Source: Chryseobacterium phosphatilyticum
GTDB lineage: Bacteria; Bacteroidota; Bacteroidia; Flavobacteriales; Weeksellaceae
NCBI RefSeq assembly: GCF_002899825.2
Contig: NZ_PPED02000001.1
Span: 1,364,001-1,428,000, forward strand
Length of the DNA: 64,000 nucleotides
Direction of reading: 5' to 3'
Part shown: positions 46,166 through 54,800 of the stretch, piece after piece
Layout: each line of letters starts with the position of its first letter
How positions within the stretch are numbered: the stretch's first letter is position 1
The notes under the pieces: generated by a model
The model's database searches: none
The model's input: the letters and a program-made list of their open reading frames with translations, nothing else
Told to the model about the DNA's origin: nothing
Program-made: the position numbers and the translations under genes

Positions 46166-46539
46166 AACTCATGTGTTTTATATGATTCGTATATTTTATA
46201 ACAATCGCAAACGTACATAATAGCCATCACCGGACTGTACAACAAAGCTCCTATCAAAATGTACCCAAAGAAAATACTAATATCTTTGTTAGGATTAAAT
46301 TGATAAAGCACCAGTAAAGAAATCCAAACCGGTATAATAACGACTCCATAAATGATATAAGCAACAGATTTCTTTGATAGAAAGAACAATCTGATCAAAA
46401 AACTGATCAATTGCGGAATACCCACAATGAAATAAAATCCCATCAATCCCCATCGTTCTACTTCAAGGATTGAAATAAGAGTTCCTGTGATAATGATCAT
46501 CAACTGAAGGTAGTAGTCATATTTTACAAATTCTTTCAT
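46162..46539 (-). CDS. Small four-TM membrane protein
   Basis: A 125-residue protein with four hydrophobic segments (about 12-28, 33-52, 62-82 and 92-110) and an acidic/aromatic C-terminal tail with CDCYKIYESYKTH. No family is recognised. It overlaps the DCC gene by 4 bases, so it may be its membrane partner. Confidence 0.7.
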   Translation of the reverse strand: MKEFVKYDYYLQLMIIITGTLISILEVERWGLMGFYFIVGIPQLISFLIRLFFLSKKSVAYIIYGVVIIPVWISLLVLYQFNPNKDISIFFGYILIGALLYSPVMAIMYVCDCYKIYESYKTHEL

Positions 46540-46551
46540 GGTAATTATTAT

Positions 46552-46614
46552 TTAGCGGGTTCTTTTTCTTCCGAAATACAAAATCAGAAATAAATGGATG
46601 ATTAAATTTTTCAT
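46552..46614 (-). CDS. Possible 20-residue membrane microprotein
   Basis: ATG at 46614 opens a 20-codon frame, MKNLIIHLFLILYFGRKRTR, ending 12 bases before the next start. It has a single hydrophobic stretch and a strongly basic end, the shape of a small membrane peptide. It is the first frame after the proposed operator. With only 20 codons it could be chance. Confidence 0.35.
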   Translation of the reverse strand: MKNLIIHLFLILYFGRKRTR

Positions 46615-46631
46615 AATTACTATTTATTTAA

Positions 46632-46655
46632 AATTTTCAGAAATAATTGAAAATT
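46632..46655. promoter_or_regulatory. Putative regulator operator upstream of the small-membrane-protein operon
   Basis: AATTTTCA (46632-46639) and TGAAAATT (46648-46655) are exact inverted half-sites 8 bases apart. The identical repeat and spacing occur before the GbsR/MarR-type gene (47938-47961). It lies 18 bases before the 20-residue frame. Confidence 0.6.
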
Positions 46656-46666
46656 CATCAGAAATA

Positions 46667-46690
46667 AAAAAGGATTTAAATCTCCTTTTT
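46667..46690 (-). terminator. Terminator of the regulator-lipoprotein unit
   Basis: An 8-bp stem (AAAAAGGA / TCCTTTTT) around an 8-base loop at the lipoprotein stop codon, with a T-run on the minus strand. Confidence 0.7.
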
Positions 46691-47375
46691 ATAACTTATT
46701 ATTATTCAAATAATCTTTCAGATGACTCCAAATCCTAAATCGACATGTATTATCAATCATCGTATCGGATTTTCCTCTATAGGATAAAACATAAGTATCT
46801 ATCGTTGTACATCCTCCGTTTTTGGGAATTTGTCTCATTGCATTCTCTGTATTTACAAAATAGGACCAAACTTTTTCATCAACTTTCTTTGGCTGTCCTT
46901 TATATTGAATGAAATAATCATTTCCATTATTGGACAGTATAATTGAATCATCATCATGGTGAAAACAACCACTTGAATTATAGACCCATTTAACACGATC
47001 ATTTTTAAGATTTTCAATCACTAAATTTTTAAGTCTTTCAGGACTGCGATCCGGGTTAACGCTTATTCTGTAAATTCCGGAATCATCAACCTGTATTACC
47101 TCTTTAATTTCCTTCCCAAAAATACTTTCATAAACGAATGAATACCGTCCCTTCCTGATGCTGTCTATCTTGATATTCTCATCTAAAGAACGTATTGGCT
47201 CTTTAGATCCAATTTTTTTAAACAGTGTATCGTTTTTATAAATTATAAGCTGATTTAAGTTGTAATTTACACCCACTCTGTCCGTATTTTCAATATGAAT
47301 ATCAAAGCTTGCACTTTCATTCTTCCGGCAACTGATTGCGGATATTAAAACCCATATTAAAAATAGTCTCTTCAT
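46689..47375 (-). CDS. Putative lipoprotein of unknown function
   Basis: A 228-residue protein. The N-terminus MKRLFLIWVLISAISC carries a lipobox-like SAISC, so Cys16 is the likely lipidated residue. The mature part starts RKNESASF and is mostly beta, with cysteines at SSGCFHH, GGCTT and NTCRF. No family is recognised. It begins 11 bases after the regulator gene and is probably co-transcribed with it. The terminator at its 3' end separates it from the following unit, which has a copy of the same operator. Confidence 0.72.
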   Translation of the reverse strand: MKRLFLIWVLISAISCRKNESASFDIHIENTDRVGVNYNLNQLIIYKNDTLFKKIGSKEPIRSLDENIKIDSIRKGRYSFVYESIFGKEIKEVIQVDDSGIYRISVNPDRSPERLKNLVIENLKNDRVKWVYNSSGCFHHDDDSIILSNNGNDYFIQYKGQPKKVDEKVWSYFVNTENAMRQIPKNGGCTTIDTYVLSYRGKSDTMIDNTCRFRIWSHLKDYLNNNKL

Positions 47376-47386
47376 TACTGTAAAGA

Positions 47387-47890
47387 TTATTTCAACAAGT
47401 TGGTAATCTTCCCTACCAGCCAGTGATCATCACTTTTAATCGCCAGATCCATAATATTGTTGATCTTCCCGGTTACAGAACTGAAGTCATTCATCAATTT
47501 GATAAACTCCTGTGCTTCTTCAGAATCTTTATCTTCGATATCTCTAAGTTCTTCTAAAAATGAAATGACTGGTTCTATTTCTCTTTTTCTACGTTCCTTG
47601 GTGATTTGTTTAAAAAGATACCATACATCTTTTTCTGCCACGAAATATTCTTTTCGGTCTCCCTTGATGAATTCTTTTTTCACAATTCCCCAATCGATTA
47701 AAGCACGAAGGTTCATATTGGCATTTCCTCGCGAAATTTCCAGTTGCTCCATCACCTCGTCCGTAGAAAGCGGTTGACCACTTGCCAAAAGCAAAGCATG
47801 CACCTGTGCCATCGTGCGGTTGATTCCCCAATTGGTAGCAAACGTTCCCCAGGTTTGAATGTATTTTTCTTTGGCTTCTGAAAGTTGCAT
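47387..47890 (-). CDS. GbsR/MarR-type transcriptional regulator
   Basis: A 167-residue winged-helix protein. The start has the family block KEKYIQTWGTFATNWGINRTMAQVHALL, followed by the recognition helix in EQLEISRGNANMNLRALIDWG and a long C-terminal dimerisation helix. Related proteins include GbsR, which represses glycine betaine uptake genes, and OpuAR-like regulators. The ligand here is unknown. Its own promoter contains a 24-base inverted repeat also present before the next operon, which points to control of itself and of the unit from 46614 down to 43099. Confidence 0.88.
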   Translation of the reverse strand: MQLSEAKEKYIQTWGTFATNWGINRTMAQVHALLLASGQPLSTDEVMEQLEISRGNANMNLRALIDWGIVKKEFIKGDRKEYFVAEKDVWYLFKQITKERRKREIEPVISFLEELRDIEDKDSEEAQEFIKLMNDFSSVTGKINNIMDLAIKSDDHWLVGKITNLLK

Positions 47891-47916
47891 CGCTTTTGTT
47901 TTTTAGATTTCTATGA

Positions 47917-47961
47917 CAAATATAATTATATTTTTTGAATTTTCAATAATTTTTGAAAATT
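47917..47961 (-). promoter_or_regulatory. Promoter and operator of the GbsR/MarR-type gene
   Basis: On the minus strand an exact -7 box TATATTTG (47917-47924) is spaced 19 bases from a TTG (47944-47946). The inverted repeat AATTTTCA-N8-TGAAAATT (47938-47961) covers that -33 element. Binding here would block polymerase, as in autorepression. Confidence 0.65.
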
Positions 47962-48058
47962 ATATTTAATAATTTTAACTTGTTTGAACAACAGGGAAGT
48001 TTACCTGATATTTTCTAACTAATCAGTGTAATTGTAAAGATAATTGTTTTTCTAAACT

Positions 48059-48084
48059 AAAACCACTGGCATTGCAGTGGTTTT
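48059..48084. terminator. Terminator of the third RHS-tip unit
   Basis: A 10-bp perfect stem (AAAACCACTG / CAGTGGTTTT) with loop GCATTG. It lies downstream of 48159 on the minus strand. Confidence 0.78.
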
Positions 48085-48158
48085 AAACTTGTCAACTCAA
48101 AGTCAGATGACTTTTCCAGCAAAAGCAAAAGCCCCATCAGTTGGCATATTCTAAATAA

Positions 48159-48539
48159 TTAAATATTATCTTTAGTTTTAATAGTTACCGAAGTAAAATA
48201 GAATACAACTATTCCCATGATTAACATTATGAAAGGTATAACATAAATTCTTATATCAAAAAATTGGTAATCATATGATGCATCTTTTAAAAGCTTTCCT
48301 AAAAGTTGCATTATTGGGGCAATTATTAAAAATATCAAACTCCAGATTTTTAATAATAACTTAATTTTTGAAAATTTAATAAAAACTAATATTAATAAAA
48401 GCAATTGAATTCCTATTGGAAATAAAATGGACCAATCACTACTCACATAAATAGAATATAGATTAAACAACAGAAGTCCAGAAAGTAATATTATTAAGAA
48501 ATAATAAAAAACTATGGATTTAAATTCAGATTTATTCAT
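48159..48539 (-). CDS. Four-TM protein, candidate immunity partner of the third RHS tip
   Basis: A 126-residue, strongly hydrophobic and AT-rich gene product with about four TM segments (about 10-28, 36-54, 64-85 and 98-118) and a Lys-rich C-terminus. No family is recognised. It overlaps the displaced RHS tip by 8 bases, the place immunity genes take in polymorphic toxin loci. A multi-pass membrane immunity protein would fit a toxin acting on the inner membrane. That is inference from position. Confidence 0.68.
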   Translation of the reverse strand: MNKSEFKSIVFYYFLIILLSGLLLFNLYSIYVSSDWSILFPIGIQLLLLILVFIKFSKIKLLLKIWSLIFLIIAPIMQLLGKLLKDASYDYQFFDIRIYVIPFIMLIMGIVVFYFTSVTIKTKDNI

Positions 48540-49260
48540 TTAATTTTTTTGTCTTTTTATCAATTACACTTTCAGCAGATTTTGAAACGACAGTTGCACT
48601 TCCTCCAATTACAGTTTCATGAATTGCCTTTTCAGTTTTTGTCATTGAAGGATTTAATTTAAATGTTTTATTAAGTAAACCTTCCCCCATTTTGCCAATA
48701 CCAGTACTTATAATTTTTTTTGAGCCTTCTATCATTACATCAGAATATTTGCCGTCTGAAAAATCAACTCCAAACTTTATTCCCCATCCAAAATTAGATA
48801 CTGCTTCAGCAGGTGGTATTAATGCTAACGAAGCTCCCTCCGTGGCTGGCGCTGCAAGAAGTGCTGCACTAGAAGTGTATTCTCCTCCTTTATCTAATAC
48901 TTCACCTAAAGCATAAGCACTTCCTTTCATAGTTTCTGAAAGACCACGTCCCATTTGACCAAGTGCAGCAGATTTTCCTGCCAATCTGTCCAACATCATT
49001 ATTTCTCTAGAATCAATATTCCTTTGTATTGCCATTTCTCTTTTAATGTTAAATTTTTCATTAAAAAAGTTGGTAACTCCACTAAAAAATGTTTTTAATC
49101 CATTTGTTGTTCTATCTAACAAGGGAGTTTCTTCATTTACTTTCTTAGGCTCTAATCCTTCCAATTCTCTTGCATCAACTACACGGTTACCACTAAAGGC
49201 AAAAGGTGACCAGGTGTGATAGGTTTCTGCTAGTGGATCCACGTTGAAGAACCTTCCCAT
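48532..49260 (-). CDS. Displaced RHS C-terminal tip with unrecognised toxin-like domain
   Basis: The frame from ATG 49260 codes for 242 residues: the end of an RHS core (MGRFFNVDPLAETYHTWSPFAFSGNRVVDARELEG), then a unique 205-residue domain. The domain is Gly/Ala/Ser-rich with a long moderately hydrophobic centre (about 110-175) and ends TKKLNE. It matches no toxin family I know. Upstream, RHS core sequence continues in frame without an ATG for about 96 more codons to a TAA at 49549-49551, so this is a truncated cassette rather than a full gene. Translation, if any, would begin at 49260. Confidence 0.7.
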   Translation of the reverse strand: MGRFFNVDPLAETYHTWSPFAFSGNRVVDARELEGLEPKKVNEETPLLDRTTNGLKTFFSGVTNFFNEKFNIKREMAIQRNIDSREIMMLDRLAGKSAALGQMGRGLSETMKGSAYALGEVLDKGGEYTSSAALLAAPATEGASLALIPPAEAVSNFGWGIKFGVDFSDGKYSDVMIEGSKKIISTGIGKMGEGLLNKTFKLNPSMTKTEKAIHETVIGGSATVVSKSAESVIDKKTKKLNE

Positions 49261-49472
49261 TGCAGAATCATAATTTCTCCACCTATAAGAACTCCAACCT
49301 GTTTCTCTTTGTTTTTCCTGTCCCTGCGAAGAATAGGTATAATTCGGTGTTATTGAATTGGAAGTACTTAATTCTCCTCCAAACTCTAATCCAAAAGGAT
49401 AATAATGGGTAGTTCTGTCTATTTTGAGGTTTCCGGAAGCATCTTTGTAATACGCTAATCTGATGTTTCCTA
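49244..49472. repeat. 229-bp RHS repeat, copy C
   Basis: This copy is homologous, without length change, to 50850-51078 and 52577-52805. It encodes the end of the RHS core up to the RFFNVDP segment. It is the most divergent of the three by eye. Such shared blocks allow a downstream tip to be swapped into the expressed gene by recombination. Confidence 0.85.
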
Positions 49473-49548
49473 GCTGATCTGTATAATTGTGAAGATAGAG
49501 ATTATTTTCACCAACACATTTGAAACACGGGGTATGATTCTCAGCATT
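49261..49548 (-). pseudogene. Headless remnant of RHS core before the third tip
   Basis: The frame continuous with the tip reads NYTDQLGNIRLAYYKD and THYYPFGLEFGG, the same as the complete RHS protein, but it starts at a stop codon and contains no ATG. Homology ends near 49500, where unrelated sequence begins (NHTPCFKCVG). This marks the recombination boundary. Confidence 0.7.
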
Positions 49549-49703
49549 TTAAGCAGATTTTTTTTATTTTTTTATCCTCTAACTACTAAAATATCATGTC
49601 AAAAATTTAGATTTTCCTTTAATATTTAAAAATATAGCGCTGGTTTTTGACGCTATACTTTATTACTAACATATTTGAAACATCACCTTGACCACACAAT
49701 ATT

Positions 49704-50150
49704 TTAATTGTCTACATAGTATTTGTTTGAAAATCTGACAATCCATTCCTGATTAGAATCGTAAAATACATATACTAATTTATATCGTTTTTTTATTCTA
49801 ATATCAAAGCAACTCCCGTTTTCCTTTTCTATTTTTAATATGGGAAGAGTTTTATCTTTGCTATAATTATAAGCAAAATTTTTATCAGATTTCCCAGAGG
49901 TTTCCTTTGTTAATACTTCTCCATTAAACTTCTGTTTACCATTTATATATCCTTTAATTTTATCATTAAAATCATTCATAAAAAATACAATAACTAGCTC
50001 TTTATTCTTTGCCATTACTCCTTTTGCTTTGCTATTGTCGTATTGGACAGTAATTTTATTTTGGCAAGAAAGGCTATTGACTAATTGTTTTTGTTGTACG
50101 CAAGAGATTAATAAAAATGAGAATCCTAATAATATTAATAGCTTCTTCAT
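49704..50150 (-). CDS. Putative lipoprotein immunity protein for the displaced metzincin tip
   Basis: A 148-residue protein. The signal peptide MKKLLILLGFSFLLISC ends in a lipobox with Cys17 as the lipidated residue. It is a paralogue of the product of 51434: both have FNDKIK in the middle, a CF/CL-x-I/L pair and a WIVRFSN block near the C-terminus. It starts 8 bases after the displaced metzincin tip. An exported, membrane-anchored protein fits neutralising a protease toxin in the periplasm. The immunity role is inferred from position and paralogy. Confidence 0.75.
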   Translation of the reverse strand: MKKLLILLGFSFLLISCVQQKQLVNSLSCQNKITVQYDNSKAKGVMAKNKELVIVFFMNDFNDKIKGYINGKQKFNGEVLTKETSGKSDKNFAYNYSKDKTLPILKIEKENGSCFDIRIKKRYKLVYVFYDSNQEWIVRFSNKYYVDN

Positions 50151-50158
50151 AGTAAAAA

Positions 50159-50866
50159 TTATTTAGGTTGTTGAGATTGAATTAATTCATCCATTTTTTT
50201 AAATTGGCTTGCAGTAACCTTTGTACCACTTGAAGATGGGTTAATTTTATTTGCATCAGAGTTCATCAAATTACTCGTTACTGTAGATATTTTAACTCCA
50301 GTTGCTCCTTGTTTTACATCCGCAACCTCTTGTTTTGGGTCGAAAGGATGCCTAAGTCCTACCGTATGACCTGCTTCATGATTAAAAGACCTTGTTATAT
50401 CACTAGCCCCTCTTTTTTCTCCATCGTTAGAAGCCGCAACAGTAAAACCATTCTTTTGTGAATCTCCTAATGTATCAGTAACCCCACCTTTAAAAGCAAC
50501 CCCCACTTCATTTCCATCAGCATCTTTTACGATAGTTCCTTTTTCATCAACTACATTAGCTTTAATTGTTGCTTTGTCTGACACCACTAAACTTGCTTTT
50601 GCACCATCTGCACCATAAGTTTTTGAGAAGTCGGTTTTAATAGATTCTACTAACTTATTAAATTGCTTATCATTAAGTTTAGTACTACTATTGGTAATAG
50701 AAACTGTAAGTTGTCTACTTGTAATTACTCCCTGATCATTTTTAACATTAGCCCATTCCAACCCTTCCAATTCCCTACCGTCAACAACCCTGTTCTCTGA
50801 GAAGTTATAATGAGACTGATACGCATACTTTTCACTTAAAGGATCTACATTGAAGAACCTTCCCAT
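50159..50866 (-). CDS. Displaced RHS C-terminal tip with metzincin-type metalloprotease domain
   Basis: A 235-residue frame from ATG 50866. RHS core end (MGRFFNVDPLSEKYAYQS) leads to ELEGLEW, then a toxin domain with zinc motif HEAGHTVGLRH from His163 (HExxHxxGxxH) and, further on, SNLMNSD with a methionine placed like the metzincin Met-turn. The domain is closely related to the tip of the main RHS gene (51886). Upstream RHS core continues without ATG to a TGA at 51128-51130, so this is a spare cassette. It could be expressed only from the internal ATG, or after recombination with the main gene. Confidence 0.78.
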   Translation of the reverse strand: MGRFFNVDPLSEKYAYQSHYNFSENRVVDGRELEGLEWANVKNDQGVITSRQLTVSITNSSTKLNDKQFNKLVESIKTDFSKTYGADGAKASLVVSDKATIKANVVDEKGTIVKDADGNEVGVAFKGGVTDTLGDSQKNGFTVAASNDGEKRGASDITRSFNHEAGHTVGLRHPFDPKQEVADVKQGATGVKISTVTSNLMNSDANKINPSSSGTKVTASQFKKMDELIQSQQPK

Positions 50867-51078
50867 CGCAGCATCATAATTCCTCCATCGGTAAGAACTC
50901 CATCCTGTTTCTCTTTGTTTCTCCTGCCCCTGGGAAGAATAGGTATAATTGGGGGTTATTGAATTAGAAGTGCTTAATTCACCTCCAAACTCTAATCCAA
51001 ATGGATAATAATGGGTAGCTCTGTCTATCCTTACATTTCCGGAAGCATCTTTGTAATACGCTAATCTGATGTTTCCTA
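50850..51078. repeat. 229-bp RHS repeat, copy B
   Basis: I counted about 13 differences from copy A (52577-52805) by eye, about 94 percent identity. Roughly the last 95 bases (nearest the core side) are identical. Recent gene conversion between A and B would explain this. Confidence 0.87.
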
Positions 51079-51433
51079 AATGACCGATGTAGTGATAAAC
51101 AAACTGGTTTATATCTAAAAAGACTCGTCACTAACTCTGATACATGAGGAATGATTCTCAGTAAATTAAGCTCTATTCTATCAAAAATCATAAGGGCAAG
51201 GATTCATACCTCTATGACATGATATTCTGTTCTACTGATTTTCAATTAGTTAATTATTAAAATAACAGAATAAATAACTTTGGAACATGACCAGAGTAAT
51301 CTTATTTTTACAAAAGCTGTTTTTAATCACTTTATTTTAATGTGCACAAAAGAGTGGTAAAATAAATATTACTGCAAGCAAATTCTTCATTTTAGATTCT
51401 TTTTTCTAAAATTTAGACACTTTTATTCATGTC
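51079..51433. other. Junction and non-coding stretch before the displaced tip
   Basis: RHS homology fades just beyond 51078 and the in-frame stop is at 51128-51130. The rest, to the lipoprotein stop at 51434, is AT-rich with no gene. A short minus-strand frame (50979-51191) crosses the repeat out of register and is not real. Confidence 0.6.
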
Positions 51434-51883
51434 TTAATTAATCCTTAACTCATTGGAAAATCTTACAATCCATTTATTTTGGTAATAAAAAAAATACATT
51501 ACTCTATATTTCTTATCAAGTGTTAAATTTAAACATGTATTACTATCAATTCCTTGAATATCCATAATGTATTCATTCTTACCATCCATTTTATACATTA
51601 TCCTGTCTGAATAATCATCAGGTCTTTTATCATTTGTAATTACTTGTTTATTAAATATTTCATTCTGATTAACTTTTATTTTTATTTTATCATTAAAATG
51701 ACTTTCAAAATAAATTAGAAAATAATTTTTATCTCTTTCTTTCTGAGGAAGTAAATATTTTCCTGATCTAATATATTGGATTTCAAACTCATTACCACAA
51801 GTGCTTTTTTGTGTTAATTGTTTATAGCCTTTACACCCACATATTGAGCACATTACTATAAAAACATAGATACATTTTTTCAT
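51434..51883 (-). CDS. Putative lipoprotein immunity protein for the main RHS metzincin
   Basis: A 149-residue lipoprotein. MKKCIYVFIVMCSICGC has a lipobox ending in Cys17 (SICGC). The mature part shares FNDKIK, a C-terminal NKWIVRFSNE block and overall length with the product of 49704. It starts 2 bases after the RHS stop and is plainly co-transcribed. As with its paralogue, the likely role is to shield the cell envelope from the secreted protease tip. Confidence 0.77.
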   Translation of the reverse strand: MKKCIYVFIVMCSICGCKGYKQLTQKSTCGNEFEIQYIRSGKYLLPQKERDKNYFLIYFESHFNDKIKIKVNQNEIFNKQVITNDKRPDDYSDRIMYKMDGKNEYIMDIQGIDSNTCLNLTLDKKYRVMYFFYYQNKWIVRFSNELRIN

Positions 51884-51885
51884 AA

Positions 51886-54800
51886 TTATTTAGGTTGTTG
51901 AGATTGTATTGTTTCATCCATCTTTTTAAATTGTCCAGGCGTTAAGTTACTTCCTGCATTTTGTTTATAATCAAAAACAGGATTCGCCCCTGAATTTAAA
52001 AGATTTCCTTTTATTGTTTTTGGTGAAACATTTTTTGATCCCTGATTAATGTCAGAAACTTTATCCCTGTTTTCCCATGGGTGATCTAATCCTGCAGAAT
52101 GTGCTGCTTCATGATTGAAGGATCTTGTGATACCATTATTTTCTCTTTTAGAGCCATCAACTGTAGTAGTAACTGTAAAATTGTTTTTTTGAGTTTCTCC
52201 TAAAGTTGCGGTAACTCCTCCTTTAAATGTGGAAAATTCTTCTCCATTTTCATTAGTTATAGTTACGCTTTTTTCATTTACAGCTTCAACTTTCATGGTT
52301 GCTTTATCTGATACTATTAATTCGGCTTTTGCTCCATCCGCACTAAAGGTCTTAGAAAAAGCTGTCTTAATAGATTCCACGACCTTATTAAATTGTTTAT
52401 CATTAAGGTTAGTATTATTAGTAATAGAAACTGTAAGTTGTCGGTTGGTAGTTACTCCTTGATCATTTTTAACATTAGCCCATTCTAAACCTTCTAACTC
52501 TCTACCATCAACCACTCTGTTCTCTGAGAAATTATAATGCGATTGATAAGCATATTTTTCACTTAAAGGATCTACATTGAAGAACCTTGCCATTGCAGCA
52601 TCATAATTCCTCCATCTGTAAGAACTCCAACCTGTTTCCCTTTGTTTTTCCTGTCCTTGGGAAGAATAGGTATAATTCGGTGTTATTGAATTGGAAGTAC
52701 TTAATTCCCCTCCAAACTCTAATCCAAATGGATAATAATGGGTAGCTCTGTCTATCCTTACATTTCCGGAAGCATCTTTGTAATACGCTAATCTGATGTT
52801 TCCTAACTGATCGGTATAATTGTAAATATAAGTATTCTTTTTAAAATCATAATACCCTTCCGGAGTGGGAATAAAACTTAATTCATCCTCAGAATATTGA
52901 AACCCATCCAGATAGTCTGTCTTTTCAATCGTTTCAATATCAGTTCTTCCTGCACCATAGGTATGGATTTTTCTTAATTTAATTCCTGCTGCATTGTACA
53001 GGTATTTTGTATTGACATAGTAAGTAGACGTAAAATCATGGGATACATATTCTTTGTCAAATTTGACATAGTTGGGAAGGTTGAGATAATTGTAATCAAT
53101 CTGTAAGATTCCTTTATCAAAATGACTGGTCATATTTCCGTTGTTGTCATAGGTCATAGGAGAACCTGATGGACTGGGATAGCCTCCATAATTCCCGGAC
53201 ACATCATCTACCTTATTAAGCCTGTTTCCGGTATAGGTATAATTGAGGTTATCCATTAACTCCACGCTTAAGTTTTCTATAAACCTGTTTCTTTTAAGAT
53301 TCAGGATATTTCCGTTCACATCATAGCTTAGGGTTTCATTGTAGTAATTATTTTGAGGAACAGTCGCATTCGGTTCAGAATAAATTCCGCTTTTTAACCT
53401 TTCCAGGCTGTCATACTGATAATTATAGCGCCTGAGTTTTCCGTTATCAGCACTTACCCAGTCTATCTCAGCAATATTCCCGTTGTATTTTCCTGTAGAG
53501 ACATTGAAGTAGACAGGATTCTGGTATTTGATTTCATAGGCAAAAAGCTTCCCGCTTAAATTAGAAGGGTCATTGACCCTGGTCAGCCATCCCCTGATAT
53601 TATAGGCCATATCTACAGACTGTAATGGAGTGCCTGTGGTATTTCCTGTCTTTTTATTAATGAGCTGACCTATTTCATTGTAAGTGTTTTGAGTCAGAAC
53701 TTCAACAGGATTACTGTCTACCTGATGTTTGTGTACAAGTAACCTGTTTTGATGATCATATTCGAAATTTTCCGTGATTACTCTTTCTGTATCTGTATTC
53801 AGCCGTTTATGTCTGGTCACCACCATTTGTGGAGTTCCTGCAAAATCCAGTTTTGATTCTGTTTGAGTATAACCACCTAAATGATTGATGGAATAGGATC
53901 CTATAACCCTTCCTTTGTTATCATAGTAAGAATAATTTTTTGTCCAGTTATCATCTTCAATATTCTTCACCACACTCATAACAGGAAGTCCGTTGGTGCT
54001 TCTTCCGTCTGAAGAAAGTGTTGATGTTAAAATGCTTTCTCCCTGAATAGTTGATGGAAAGGAGGAATTAAAACTATAGCCGGGATAAGAATCATAATAA
54101 TGTAAAGACAATAAAGTAACCCAGGTCGGAGATTTAGGATAGCTCCCTTCCGGATTATCATAGTATACCTCCATACCTTGCCTGTTGAAGAAAGGGGTGG
54201 AAATTCTGTTAACAGAGTTATTTCCCTGAAGGTCTGCCAAAGTTTGTTCTGTAGTCCTTTCACCCCCTGTACTGATTCCTGTAATCACTGCTCTTCCCAA
54301 CTTATCGTATTTTGTATAAAGCCACTGTCCTTTAGCTTTTAAATTAGCGTCCCGGGTGGCTACCAGTCGGTCCTGTTTGTCATAGATCATGTATTCCCAG
54401 CCTTTTCCGGGAAGTTTTTTCTCTACCAGACGGTTCCTTCCATCGTAACGGTACTGATAGCACAATTCATCGTGTTTTGCAGTATTAGCTACAATATCAC
54501 CTCTGACACTGGCTAAAGGAGGGATTACAAAAGCCAATTGATTATATTCATTATAAACATAATAAGTACTGCTACCATCTTCTTTTTTAACCATAATGGT
54601 CTGCCCCTGTCCATTTTTAAATTCTGTGGTTTTGTTTCCGTCTTCGTCGGTGACTGTATTTTTATAGAGTTGCCCGTCGGTATAGAGCCAGTTTTCTGCA
54701 AGATCAGATTTCGTAGCGCCATCTACCCAGATAGTCGTGGTTGTGAACTTTCGTACTCCATCTGCTACAGTATTGGCTTCATATCCAAAGTTGACCGGCT

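Noticed and set aside
47457..47777. 106-residue plus-strand frame antisense to the GbsR/MarR-type gene
   Set aside because: The opposite strand codes for a clear winged-helix regulator with promoter and operator.
50979..51191. 70-residue frame across RHS repeat copy B
   Set aside because: It is out of register with the RHS core that is plainly coded in another frame.
49704..51883. The two lipoproteins as ordinary surface lipoproteins
   Set aside because: Both follow metzincin tips directly and are paralogous to each other, which fits immunity better.
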